Origin: an uncultured Devosia sp.
Lineage (GTDB): Bacteria; Pseudomonadota; Alphaproteobacteria; Rhizobiales; Devosiaceae
Length of the DNA: 64,000 bases
Direction of reading: 5' to 3'
NCBI RefSeq assembly: GCF_946479885.1
Contig: NZ_CAMLHM010000011.1
Location: 1-64,000, forward strand
Below, in pieces: positions 45,020 to 53,318 of the stretch. A program made the translations under genes and the position numbers. Below the pieces are notes generated by a model. The model was not told the origin of the DNA, ran no database searches, and saw only the letters and a program-made list of their open reading frames with translations. The first letter of the stretch is position 1, and every line of letters begins with the position of its first letter.

Positions 45020-45108
45020 GGGGTAGTCCTTGCCGCAAAGCCGCGGTGATTAACGCCAGCACCGCACCCCTTCTATAGCGCGCCCATGAGCCAGTTGAAC
45101 GCGAACTA

Positions 45109-45124
45109 TTAACACATAGTTAAC
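45109..45124. promoter_or_regulatory. CtrA-like site TTAA-N7-TTAAC before wecB
   Basis: TTAA-CACATAG-TTAAC matches the full CtrA consensus (TTAA-N7-TTAAC) and lies between wecB and the divergent beta-propeller gene. AACTAT/ATAGTT (45104-45109/45116-45121) also form an inverted repeat over it. Confidence 0.5.
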
Positions 45125-45194
45125 TTCTGCGGCTGTTCACCTTGTTCGTTCTGGATGTCTTGAAACGCTGCGAAATACTGTGCATTCGATCGGC

Positions 45195-46655
45195 ATGGTC
45201 CGAAATACTGCTAACAATTTGCATAAAATTGTAATCATCTGCGATCCTGCCGCGACGCGGATGTGGCAGGTCGAGCTGTTGCAGCGGCTTCAGGGGGCCG
45301 GATATCGGGTCGGCATTCGGCACGGGTCAGCAGGGGAAGCCGCTCACCATCGGCTCGACCGGGTGCTGACCATCGAAGCAAAGCGGTTTGGTGCTGGTCT
45401 GGCCCAACTGGTCTCGCCACCGCCCCTCGACCCAATCGACGAACCGCAGCTGTTGATCGATCTGGCGGGCTCGGCGCAGACCGAACAGGTGCCCGTGCTG
45501 CGCCTCGCCTTCAATGGACGTGTGCGCTTTGCCGACGGGCTGAGCCAGATGCTGGCAACAAACACGCTGCCGGTCGTCACAACCATGCTTGCGGAACAGA
45601 CAGTGGGCATTGCCCGGCCGATGCTGTCGGATCGGCTGTGGCTGACACGGGCCAGCAACGACATTCTGGCGGGGGCAATTTCGCTGGTCGAGCAGAGTGT
45701 CGCCCGCTTCTTTGCTGGTGCATTGGCGGCGGTTGAGGTCCCGGCAGCAGAGCCAGCGGTTCCGGGCTTCTTCCGGCATTATCTGCCGCAGCTGGCGGCT
45801 GGCTTGGCGCTGCGCTTTCGGCAAAAGCTGACCCGCACGCGGCCTTTCTATTGGCAAACGGCCTTTCGTATCAGCGAAGGCGCTGGCGTCGCCGAGAGGG
45901 CAGCGCTCGAGGGCGCCCCGTTCACGACGCTGGAGGATGACGGCCAGCGCTTCTATGCCGATCCGTTCGTGGTCGAACATGACGGCGCGACCTTCCTCTT
46001 CGTCGAGGAATATCCTTATGCCACCGGCAAGGGCGTGATTTCGGTGGCCAGGCTCGGACCCGATGGGCGCTTCGGCGTACCCAAGGTGGTGGTCGAGGAG
46101 CCCTATCACCTGTCCTATCCGCAGGTATTCAGCCATGGCGGGGACATGTTCATGCTGCCCGAAAGCGGCGGTGCACGACGGCTGGTGCTCTATCAGGCCG
46201 TGTCGTTTCCCGATCTTTGGGTGGTCGACACCGTCTTGCTTGATGACACCGACATCAACGACGCCACGCTGCTCGAGCGCGACGGGCGGTTCTGGCTGTT
46301 CGGCACCGAACGACGCGGCGCCGGCAGCGCTTCCGATACGCTGGTGGTCTTCTCGGCCCCGGCCCTGCGCGGCCCCTGGGTGCCCCACAGGCTCAACCCC
46401 ATTGCCATCGATCGCTCGGCTGCCCGGCCTGGCGGTGCGTTTGTCGAGCGCGATGGACGAACCTTCCTGCCGATGCAGGATGGACGGGACAGCTATGGCG
46501 GCGGGCTGGGCCTGGCCGAGCTGCTGCGCCTCGATGATGATGCCGTCATTTTCGCTGCGCCGGTGCCGATCCGCCCGGGCGGGGCGTGGCCGGGCCGGAA
46601 AATCCACACGCTCAACAGGGCCGCGGGCGTCGAAGTGGTGGATAGCGCCAGCTAG
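45195..46655 (+). CDS. Five-bladed beta-propeller-like protein in the polysaccharide cluster (GINT1_N-like)
   Basis: A 486-residue protein. After an N-terminal alpha/beta part (about 1-180) the rest reads as repeated beta units with FYADPFVVEHDGATFLFVEE (about 253-272), HGGDMFMLPESGGARRLVLY and LERDGRFWLFGTERRG, the blade motif of glycoside-hydrolase-type five-bladed propellers such as the N-terminal domain of glucosamine inositolphosphorylceramide transferase-like proteins. ATG 45195 is chosen. It is divergent from wecB across a CtrA-like site. Its reaction is unknown; a glycan-modifying or binding role fits the context. Confidence 0.72.
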   Translation: MVRNTANNLHKIVIICDPAATRMWQVELLQRLQGAGYRVGIRHGSAGEAAHHRLDRVLTIEAKRFGAGLAQLVSPPPLDPIDEPQLLIDLAGSAQTEQVPVLRLAFNGRVRFADGLSQMLATNTLPVVTTMLAEQTVGIARPMLSDRLWLTRASNDILAGAISLVEQSVARFFAGALAAVEVPAAEPAVPGFFRHYLPQLAAGLALRFRQKLTRTRPFYWQTAFRISEGAGVAERAALEGAPFTTLEDDGQRFYADPFVVEHDGATFLFVEEYPYATGKGVISVARLGPDGRFGVPKVVVEEPYHLSYPQVFSHGGDMFMLPESGGARRLVLYQAVSFPDLWVVDTVLLDDTDINDATLLERDGRFWLFGTERRGAGSASDTLVVFSAPALRGPWVPHRLNPIAIDRSAARPGGAFVERDGRTFLPMQDGRDSYGGGLGLAELLRLDDDAVIFAAPVPIRPGGAWPGRKIHTLNRAAGVEVVDSAS

Positions 46656-47914
46656 TTCGCTTGCTGACTCTGCCTTGGCAGGCCGAAAGCCAGCAGCAGG
46701 ACAAAGACGATCGTCATGATGGGCTGCTTGCCCGACAAGGTATTGTTAGACAAGGCGGCCAGCAGGAACGTCGCGGTGCCGATCCAGGCGGCCAATGGAG
46801 CGCCGCGCAGCAGCCGCAGCATGATCCAGCCGAAGATCCAGGTGAAGACCAGCGCCAGCGGGATGCCGAAGGTCAGCCCGATCACCACCTGGGCGCTTTC
46901 GATAAAGGGCAGGTTCAGCTTTTCGTTGACCAGGGCGAGAAGCTCGGCCGGGGGCATGCCAAAGATCAGTTCCTGCCAGCCCACCATGGAAAAGACCTGG
47001 TAGACCGTCAGGCGCGCATAGAAATTCTCGTCGAACAGCGTCTCGCTGAAGCGTCCCAGCAGACCACCACCGGCGAGCAGGCCCACCATGATGGTGCCGC
47101 CTGCCAGGGTCATCAGCAGAACGACCGCCTTGGCCCGCCGTGCCTGGCGCTGCGACAGCCTCGGCCAGGGCAGGAAGAGCAGCAGCACCAGGATTTCGCC
47201 AACGGTCAGCAGCAGGGCAAAGCGGGCGCCGGAAGCGGCGCAACCGATAAACAGGAGGAAGATTGCCGCCACGCGCACCCAGATGCGCCAGCGGGTCAGC
47301 GCCACGAAGCCGACGGCGGTGGCGCAAAGGGCGCCAAGGGCCAGGGGATGCTCGGACAGGCCAAGCGGCCGGAAACTGAGCTCGACCAGATCATAGGGCA
47401 GAAGGCGCTTCTCGGTCAGTGCCTCACCGGTGCCGATCACGGCGCTGAGTATGAGGATCACCAGCACATATTCAGCCAGGACACGCCGGGCGTCAGGGCC
47501 CAGCGCGAGCACGACCAGGCCCGCAGCTCCGGCACAGATATAGGTGTCGATGAGGAACACCGATGCCCCCGGGCGACCGGAGATGAACAGCACGCCGACC
47601 ATAGCGACCATCGCCAGGCAGAACCAGAGCAGCGCCTTGAACCTGCCGATCTCCTCGCCCTGCAGCCGGAATGGCTGGCTGAACAGGGTGAGCGCCAGCA
47701 TGAGGAAAATGAGATAGGTGCCGAAGTGGAGCTTTTCGTAGAAAGCGCCACCTTCGGCGGTGTAGTTCACCACGCTGTCCATCAGCATGGGCGAGATGAT
47801 GATGCGCACCGCCAGCGCGATGGCCATGCCGAGTACCAGCAGCAGCGTCAGCGCATTTTGCCGGCGGCTCCCGGCAGGCACGGACGGATCGGGGCCCAGG
47901 GCCGAATAGCTCAC
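46652..47914 (-). CDS. O-antigen/exopolysaccharide polymerase (Wzy/ligase-like)
   Basis: A 420-residue membrane protein with about 12 hydrophobic helices and one larger periplasmic loop near residues 300-340, the pattern of O-antigen polymerases and ligases. The sequence itself is weakly conserved, as normal for Wzy. It ends 4 bases into the convergent propeller gene. It is divergent from the Wzz-type gene, and together with the flippase it completes a Wzy-dependent pathway. Confidence 0.8.
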   Translation of the reverse strand: MSYSALGPDPSVPAGSRRQNALTLLLVLGMAIALAVRIIISPMLMDSVVNYTAEGGAFYEKLHFGTYLIFLMLALTLFSQPFRLQGEEIGRFKALLWFCLAMVAMVGVLFISGRPGASVFLIDTYICAGAAGLVVLALGPDARRVLAEYVLVILILSAVIGTGEALTEKRLLPYDLVELSFRPLGLSEHPLALGALCATAVGFVALTRWRIWVRVAAIFLLFIGCAASGARFALLLTVGEILVLLLFLPWPRLSQRQARRAKAVVLLMTLAGGTIMVGLLAGGGLLGRFSETLFDENFYARLTVYQVFSMVGWQELIFGMPPAELLALVNEKLNLPFIESAQVVIGLTFGIPLALVFTWIFGWIMLRLLRGAPLAAWIGTATFLLAALSNNTLSGKQPIMTIVFVLLLAFGLPRQSQQAN

Positions 47915-48028
47915 GTTTTCACCTGAAACTGCGGTGCCACGGGCAGTTTAACCACAAAAGGTCATTCCGGAAGCGACCCGACCGGCATGCTGTATAAGGT
48001 CTTAACACTAGGCCACTTTGGAAAATGA

Positions 48029-48040
48029 GGCGTTAACGCC
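48029..48040 (+). promoter_or_regulatory. Perfect palindrome abutting the Wzz-type start codon
   Basis: GGCGTTAACGCC, a 12-base palindrome whose last base touches ATG 48041; GAGG at 48027-48030 is the only ribosome-like site. It could be a repressor site or mask translation start. Confidence 0.3.
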
Positions 48041-49564
48041 ATGGTTGACATCGCTTCTCCGTCCCCGAACCGCTCTGGATCGCATGCCTACGCGCGGCTG
48101 GGTGGCGAGCCTGCCTGGAGCCCGTCGACGCCGGCCAACAGCACGCAGCCGTCGGGCGCGCCGGCCACCGTCACCCTCGACAAGATCGGCGATTTCCTCG
48201 AGCTCGATTTCGGGCGCCTGTTTGTCTGGCTGCGCAGTGGCCTGCTGCTCTCGACCGTGCTGGCGGGCACGGGTGCGGTGGCCGGTGGCGCCTATGCCGT
48301 GCTCAGCAAGCCGCGCTACACTGTCACCACCGATATCATGATCGACCCGGCAAACCTGCAGGTGGTCGAGGGCGATCTGTTTTCCCAGCCAGGGCAGGTC
48401 GATAGCCAGTTGCTGATCGCCGGCAGCAAGCTGCGGGTGCTGACCTCCCGCAACGTGCTGGCTCGGGTGGTGGAAGACCTCAACCTCGTCGACGATCCGG
48501 AATTCGTCGACAATGCCGCGCCGTTGTTCGCCTTGCCGAACCTGTTTGGCGGCAGCGCCGCCAGCGAGAGCGAAGACGATCCCGCCGTGACCGCCTTGCG
48601 GGCGCTCAGCGAGCGGGTATCGACCAAGGCGGATGAGAAGTCGTTCGTCGCCAGCCTCCAGGTTTCGGCGGAGGATACCGACAAGGCCATCACCATTTCC
48701 GATGGCATCGTGCAGGCGTTCCGCGATGAGCTGGCCGAGGCGGAAGCTGATGGTGCATCGCGCGCTGCGGCTTCGCTCGACAGCCGCCTCGATGAACTCA
48801 AGGCCGGCGTCCAGGCTGCCGAGGAGCGGGTGGAGCAGTTCCGCCGCGACAACAATCTGGCCGCGTCCAGCGATGGACAGCTGGTCAGCACGCAGACCAT
48901 GAATGCGCTCAATACGCAGGTGGTCGAGGCGCAGGCCAAGCTCATCGCCGCGCAGACCAACTATGACACGCTCGTTGCCGCCGGGCCCGATGCCAATCCA
49001 TCGGTCGGCAACACGACGAGCCTCCAGGCCTTGCGCGATCGGGCCGGTGCGCTGCAGCAGCAGCTGCTGGCGCAGTCGATGACGCTGGGGCCGCGCCACC
49101 CGACCATTGTCGGCCTCACGGCGGAACTGGGTGCGGTGCAGACGCAGATCCGCTCCGAGGTGGACCGTGCCGTGGCTGCGGCCAAGACTGCCCTCAACGA
49201 AGCGCAGGCCAACCTTGACGCCTTGACGGCCGAGACCGCCAGCCTCACCAGCGCCGTCTTCACCGACAATGACCTGCAGGTGCAGTTGCGGGAACTCGAG
49301 CGCGATGCAGCGTCCAAGACCGCGATCTATGAGAGCTTCCTGTCGCGGGCCCGCCAGATCACCGAGCGCGAGCAGATCGACACCACCAATGTGCGGGTGA
49401 TTTCCACCGCCGTGCCGCCGGCCGGCCGTTCCTGGCCACCGCGGACCGTGGTGGTGATCGGCATGGGCGCGTTTGCCGGGCTGGCACTGGGCATGATGGT
49501 CGCCGTCGCTCTCGGCATCTGGCGCGATATGCGTCGGCCGCCCGCACCACGGGCTGCGCGATAG
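48041..49564 (+). CDS. Polysaccharide co-polymerase (Wzz/GumC type, no kinase domain)
   Basis: A 507-residue inner-membrane protein. The first helix is at about residues 66-88 (after the Wzz domain start LELDFGRLFVWLRSG), a long coiled-coil part spans about 230-440, and the second helix near 470-490 follows VPPAGRSWPPR, the proline-rich motif of chain-length determinants. There is no C-terminal tyrosine-kinase domain, so any kinase must be separate. It controls chain length with the polymerase encoded divergently. Confidence 0.9.
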   Translation: MVDIASPSPNRSGSHAYARLGGEPAWSPSTPANSTQPSGAPATVTLDKIGDFLELDFGRLFVWLRSGLLLSTVLAGTGAVAGGAYAVLSKPRYTVTTDIMIDPANLQVVEGDLFSQPGQVDSQLLIAGSKLRVLTSRNVLARVVEDLNLVDDPEFVDNAAPLFALPNLFGGSAASESEDDPAVTALRALSERVSTKADEKSFVASLQVSAEDTDKAITISDGIVQAFRDELAEAEADGASRAAASLDSRLDELKAGVQAAEERVEQFRRDNNLAASSDGQLVSTQTMNALNTQVVEAQAKLIAAQTNYDTLVAAGPDANPSVGNTTSLQALRDRAGALQQQLLAQSMTLGPRHPTIVGLTAELGAVQTQIRSEVDRAVAAAKTALNEAQANLDALTAETASLTSAVFTDNDLQVQLRELERDAASKTAIYESFLSRARQITEREQIDTTNVRVISTAVPPAGRSWPPRTVVVIGMGAFAGLALGMMVAVALGIWRDMRRPPAPRAAR

Positions 49565-49569
49565 CAGCA

Positions 49570-50679
49570 GTGGGTAAACGCGTCGTCTTCCACACGGCCA
49601 GCCTGCGGGGCGGCGGCGCCGAACGCGTCTTCACGCTCATGGCCAACGCCCTGGCGGCGCGCGGCCACGCGGTGACGCTGTTCACCTGGAATGCCGAAGG
49701 CCCCAACGCGCAGCTGTTGTCGCCAGCTGTCGAGCTGGTGACGCTCGGCATGCCCATCTACGGCGAGGGCTATGGCAAGCCTGGCACCCTGGCCGGCATT
49801 GCCCGCAGCGCGCGGTTCTTTGCCGAGCGGAAGCCGGACGCGGTGTTTTCGGCGCCCGAATTTGCCAACCTCGCCATCGCCATCGCGCTGTCGCTGTCAG
49901 GCAGCAAGGCCAGGTTCTTTCCGAGCTTTCATGCGGCCGCCGGGCTGCCATCCAGCGATGTCGGGGCCAAGCTCGCCATCGTCCTGTCGCGGCTGGTCCG
50001 ATCCCGCGCCAGCCGGGCGATTGCCGTGTCGCAGGGCGTCGGCCGCGACCTCGAGGCGCGGGGGTTCCCGCCATCACAGGTCGCGGTCATCAATAACCCT
50101 CTGCCGACGCAACTGGCGCCGTCTGACGCCAGCTACGCCTGGCAGGCGGAGATTGCCGCCATGGGCGAGGGGCCGGTCATCGCCACGGCCGGACGATTGG
50201 TTCGGGTCAAGGATCACCACACGCTCATCGCGGCTTTCGCCAAGCTGCGCAGCGAGCGGCCGGCGCGTCTGGTGATTTTCGGGGAGGGCCCGCTGGAGGC
50301 GGAGCTGCGCGCGCAGGCCGCTGCCCTGGGGGTGAGCCAGAGCGTGCTGCTGCCGGGCTATGTCAACGATCCACAGGCCTGCCACCGGGCGGCGGACCTG
50401 TTCGTGCTGTCCTCGACCAGCGAAGGCTTCGGCAATGTGTTGATCGAAGCCATGGCGGAAGGCGTTCCGGTGGTCTCCACCGACGCGCCGCATGGACCGC
50501 GCGAAATCCTCGATGACGGGCGGTACGGATTGCTGGCGCCGGTCGGTGACGTCGCGGCGCTGGCCGCGGCTATGGCGCAGACGCTGGATAATCCGCCGGC
50601 GCCGGAACTGCTGCGCAAGCGGGCGGGTGATTTCGGCATCGAGCTGATCGCCGACCGCTACGAAGCGCTGCTGGATTAG
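49570..50679 (+). CDS. Glycosyltransferase family 4, second copy in the cluster
   Basis: A 369-residue GT-B enzyme with HTASLRGGGAERVFTLMANA at residues 8-27, GRLVRVKDHHTLIAAFAKL at about 208 and LSSTSEGFGNVLIEAMAEG at about 280. The GTG start is 5 bases after the Wzz-type stop. The C-terminal stop overlaps the convergent receiver gene by 4 bases. It likely adds one of the repeat-unit sugars. Confidence 0.9.
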   Translation: MGKRVVFHTASLRGGGAERVFTLMANALAARGHAVTLFTWNAEGPNAQLLSPAVELVTLGMPIYGEGYGKPGTLAGIARSARFFAERKPDAVFSAPEFANLAIAIALSLSGSKARFFPSFHAAAGLPSSDVGAKLAIVLSRLVRSRASRAIAVSQGVGRDLEARGFPPSQVAVINNPLPTQLAPSDASYAWQAEIAAMGEGPVIATAGRLVRVKDHHTLIAAFAKLRSERPARLVIFGEGPLEAELRAQAAALGVSQSVLLPGYVNDPQACHRAADLFVLSSTSEGFGNVLIEAMAEGVPVVSTDAPHGPREILDDGRYGLLAPVGDVAALAAAMAQTLDNPPAPELLRKRAGDFGIELIADRYEALLD

Positions 50680-51167
50680 TCCTCGCCGCGCGGGAACAGC
50701 TGCACGACATTGTCCGAGAACGACGCGGATTCGGTCAGCGGTGCCGATGCCGCCAGGCCCGGGCCGTCCCAGTTGACCACCGAGCGCTGTTCGCCGAACA
50801 GCAGGCCATCGGTCGCTGCGAGCAAGCGGGCCGGTGCAACCGGCTTCTGCAGGACGAGGTCGGCGCCTGCTGCCAGTATGGGGCGGTGGAAGGCCGGATT
50901 GGCGCGGGTCAGCGCCACGATGTGCACGAAGGGATTGGCCAGCCTCGGATAGCGGCGCAGCTGCTGGGCGAGATCCCGGCCGCCTTCGGCGTCGGCATCG
51001 AGCACCACCACATCCACTGGGGAGATCACGAGGAAGGTCTTCAGCGCCTCGATCTCACTGAAGCACGGCACGCGATGTCCCCGCTCGGCCTGGAGGACGT
51101 CGGCGAGGATTGCGCTGAAGGCCTTGTTTGCTGCCAGGATGGCAACGGAATGGACGCGAGACGTCAT
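50676..51167 (-). CDS. Single-domain receiver protein with a degenerate acidic pocket
   Basis: A 163-residue protein whose first 115 residues form a response-regulator receiver: beta-3 VDVVVLDADAEGG with the phospho-acceptor candidate Asp57, Thr87 in VALTRAN and Lys108 in LQKPVAP. The acidic pair after beta-1 is missing: the usual DD is AN in AILAANKAF, so magnesium binding should be weak and phosphorylation is doubtful. A short tail ends NVVQLFPRGED. It may work as a phosphate-independent switch for the polysaccharide genes. Confidence 0.75.
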   Translation of the reverse strand: MTSRVHSVAILAANKAFSAILADVLQAERGHRVPCFSEIEALKTFLVISPVDVVVLDADAEGGRDLAQQLRRYPRLANPFVHIVALTRANPAFHRPILAAGADLVLQKPVAPARLLAATDGLLFGEQRSVVNWDGPGLAASAPLTESASFSDNVVQLFPRGED

Positions 51168-51293
51168 GAAAAAACCGGACCTCTCGTCCTCACTAAGATG
51201 AATGAAGTCTTAACATCCCAGCGCCGATTGTGGCCGGCAAACTGCCAGCATGATTAATCGCCGCCCCGACCCGGCCACCGCCTTGCGCCAAGC

Positions 51294-51602
51294 TTAAAGC
51301 TGGTCGTTGTAGGGGTGCTTGGTTTCGCCAACGGTGCGCGCGAGCTCGGCAAAGGGCGGCACGCCGCGCTCGCCCGCCATGTTGTTGGCCAGCCGCAACA
51401 GCCGGATGGGGAACAGCACCGCATCGCGGTTGGCGGGGGACAGGTCTTCGGTCAGGCGATCATCGCCGAGCGCCGTCTGTTCGCAGATGGCCAGGGACCG
51501 ATCGATCTCATCGGTCGCCAATACGCCCTTGGCGACCAGGGCCTGGCTGACGGCGGCGATCGCCATGAGCAGGCCCTCGAGTTGCAGGTTGGCGGTGTTC
51601 AT
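51294..51602 (-). CDS. Small 102-residue protein of unknown function
   Basis: A 102-residue acidic protein starting MNTANLQLEGLLMAIAAVSQ and ending ETKHPYNDQL. It looks mostly alpha-helical with no membrane segment or signal. It follows the halogenase gene on the same strand after 60 bases and could be its partner. I do not recognise a family. Confidence 0.7.
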   Translation of the reverse strand: MNTANLQLEGLLMAIAAVSQALVAKGVLATDEIDRSLAICEQTALGDDRLTEDLSPANRDAVLFPIRLLRLANNMAGERGVPPFAELARTVGETKHPYNDQL

Positions 51603-51662
51603 GGCGTCTCTCCTTTTGCGTCCGTCCGCTTCGGAAACGTGCCAGGGCCGAACGCGTTGCGG

Positions 51663-53204
51663 TCAGCCCATGTCGCGGACGGCCTGCAGGAATTCGGCAT
51701 GGCCGAGTGCCTGGCGCGAGGCGGCGCGATATTCCCGAACCAGGCTGTCATAAGTCTCGCGAGCGAACTGGCGCAGCTTGGGATCGGCGTCCATTTCCTT
51801 GCGGGCGAGGTTCTGGTCGAGCAGGCCCAGGCCCGCCAGCACGGGATAATGCAGCTGCGTCTGGATGTGAGGCAGACCGAACAGGTTTTCGGGGAAATGC
51901 TCGTGCCGCGGCATGTGGTGTTTCCAGTGTTCCAGCCGCTGTTTGGTTTCCGGATGGATGCGGTTGGCGCGCACCTCGCGCCAGAACGGCGTGTCGTCGC
52001 GCTCGACCAGATAGTGCGTATTGACGAAAGTGCGGAAGTCATCGACCTGCCGGCCGATGCGGGCATTGTAGTCGGCGCGGTCGGCCGGGGTCATGTCGGC
52101 GGCATGTTTGAGGTGCCGGTCGGCAAACAGCATCATCTGCACGATCGTGCCGTGGATGGAGGTGGATTCGAGCGGTTCGAGGAAACTCGAACTCAGCCCC
52201 ACCGCCAGCACATTGCCGACCCAGGCATTTTCCAGGCGCCCGATCTGGAAACGGATGTCGCTGCGGACCTCGATCTCGCGCCCCAGCACGCGCTCGACTT
52301 CGGCCTTGGCCTGTTCGGGCGTGCAGAACTCGTCGGAATAGACATAGCCGCAGCCGTAGCGGTATTGCGTGGGGATCTGCCACATCCAGCCGCTGTCCTG
52401 CGCCCAGGCGCGGGTGTAGTTGGCGATTTCCTCGCCCGGCTTGATATCGAGCCAGAAGGGCAGGGCGCGGTTGACCGGCAGTTCATGCGCGTAGGAAATC
52501 CAGGGCGCCTGCATTTCCTTGACGATGAGTTGCTTTCTGAATCCGGTCGCGTCGATGAAGAAATCGGCTTCGAGTTTGGTGCCATTGTCGAGTTCGAGGG
52601 CGGCTATGTCGCCGCTCTCGGCGTTGCGATGCACACCCGAAACCACGGCGTCGATGATGTCGACACCTTTCGATTTGCTGGCGAAGAAGCGGCCGACCTT
52701 GGCCTGATCGAAATGATAGGCATGGTGGAAGGGCCCCAGCGGGATCAGCGACCCGTCGGGTTTGCGGGCATAGGGCGCCTTCTTCTGCTCGAGCAACGGG
52801 CCGAACAGGTGCATGTCGGTAATCGGCTTGCCGGCGGCGACAGCATAGACATTGAGATAGTCGGACGGCGCGCCCGGGGGTGGCTTGATGACCTGATGCG
52901 GGTCGTCGATCGGGCCGTAGTAGGTGAAGCCCTTGCGGCGCCAGTCCTCGTGACGGATGCCCAGCTTGAAGGTTGCCTCGGTCTTGCGGAAGAATTCGAA
53001 CTCGTCGATGCCGAAATGCTTGAGCAGCACGCGGAAGGCGGCGGTGGTGGCTTCGCCAACGCCAACCGTGGGAATGGATGAGGGTTCGATCACCGAGATG
53101 CGCGCGTTGATGCCTTTGCGGCGCGCCGAATCCTGAATGATGAAAGCCGCGATCCAGCCGGCGGTGCCCCCGCCGACGACCACGAAATGGGATTGCCGGG
53201 TCAT
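51663..53204 (-). CDS. Flavin-dependent halogenase (tryptophan-halogenase family)
   Basis: A 513-residue protein. The FAD motif VVGGGTAGW spans residues 9-17, the catalytic lysine position matches Lys80 in ATFKLGIRHEDW, the family Trp motif is GWMWQIP at 272-278, and Glu346/Ser347 lie in LEPLESTSI, the positions of the catalytic Glu/Ser pair of PrnA-like enzymes. VGVGEATTAAF (about 47-57) and a dinucleotide end complete the pattern. So the active site looks intact. It needs reduced flavin from a reductase that is not in the window. The substrate is unknown. A hairpin sequesters its ribosome site (53214-53228). Confidence 0.85.
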   Translation of the reverse strand: MTRQSHFVVVGGGTAGWIAAFIIQDSARRKGINARISVIEPSSIPTVGVGEATTAAFRVLLKHFGIDEFEFFRKTEATFKLGIRHEDWRRKGFTYYGPIDDPHQVIKPPPGAPSDYLNVYAVAAGKPITDMHLFGPLLEQKKAPYARKPDGSLIPLGPFHHAYHFDQAKVGRFFASKSKGVDIIDAVVSGVHRNAESGDIAALELDNGTKLEADFFIDATGFRKQLIVKEMQAPWISYAHELPVNRALPFWLDIKPGEEIANYTRAWAQDSGWMWQIPTQYRYGCGYVYSDEFCTPEQAKAEVERVLGREIEVRSDIRFQIGRLENAWVGNVLAVGLSSSFLEPLESTSIHGTIVQMMLFADRHLKHAADMTPADRADYNARIGRQVDDFRTFVNTHYLVERDDTPFWREVRANRIHPETKQRLEHWKHHMPRHEHFPENLFGLPHIQTQLHYPVLAGLGLLDQNLARKEMDADPKLRQFARETYDSLVREYRAASRQALGHAEFLQAVRDMG

Positions 53205-53213
53205 ACGTATTCT

Positions 53214-53228
53214 CCTCCGTCGTGGAGG
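53214..53228 (-). promoter_or_regulatory. Hairpin covering the halogenase ribosome site
   Basis: CCTCC (53214-53218) and GGAGG (53224-53228) pair over GTCGT. On the minus strand the GGAGG ribosome site 9 bases before the halogenase ATG lies in the 3' arm, so it would be masked until the stem opens. Confidence 0.4.
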
Positions 53229-53318
53229 CTATGGGGCGGCGGTTTGGCGGGCAAGATGCTGCGCAGAAATCTTAGGAAACCAAAAGTTATCTTCGATTTT
53301 CCGCTGATGGTGGCCGGA

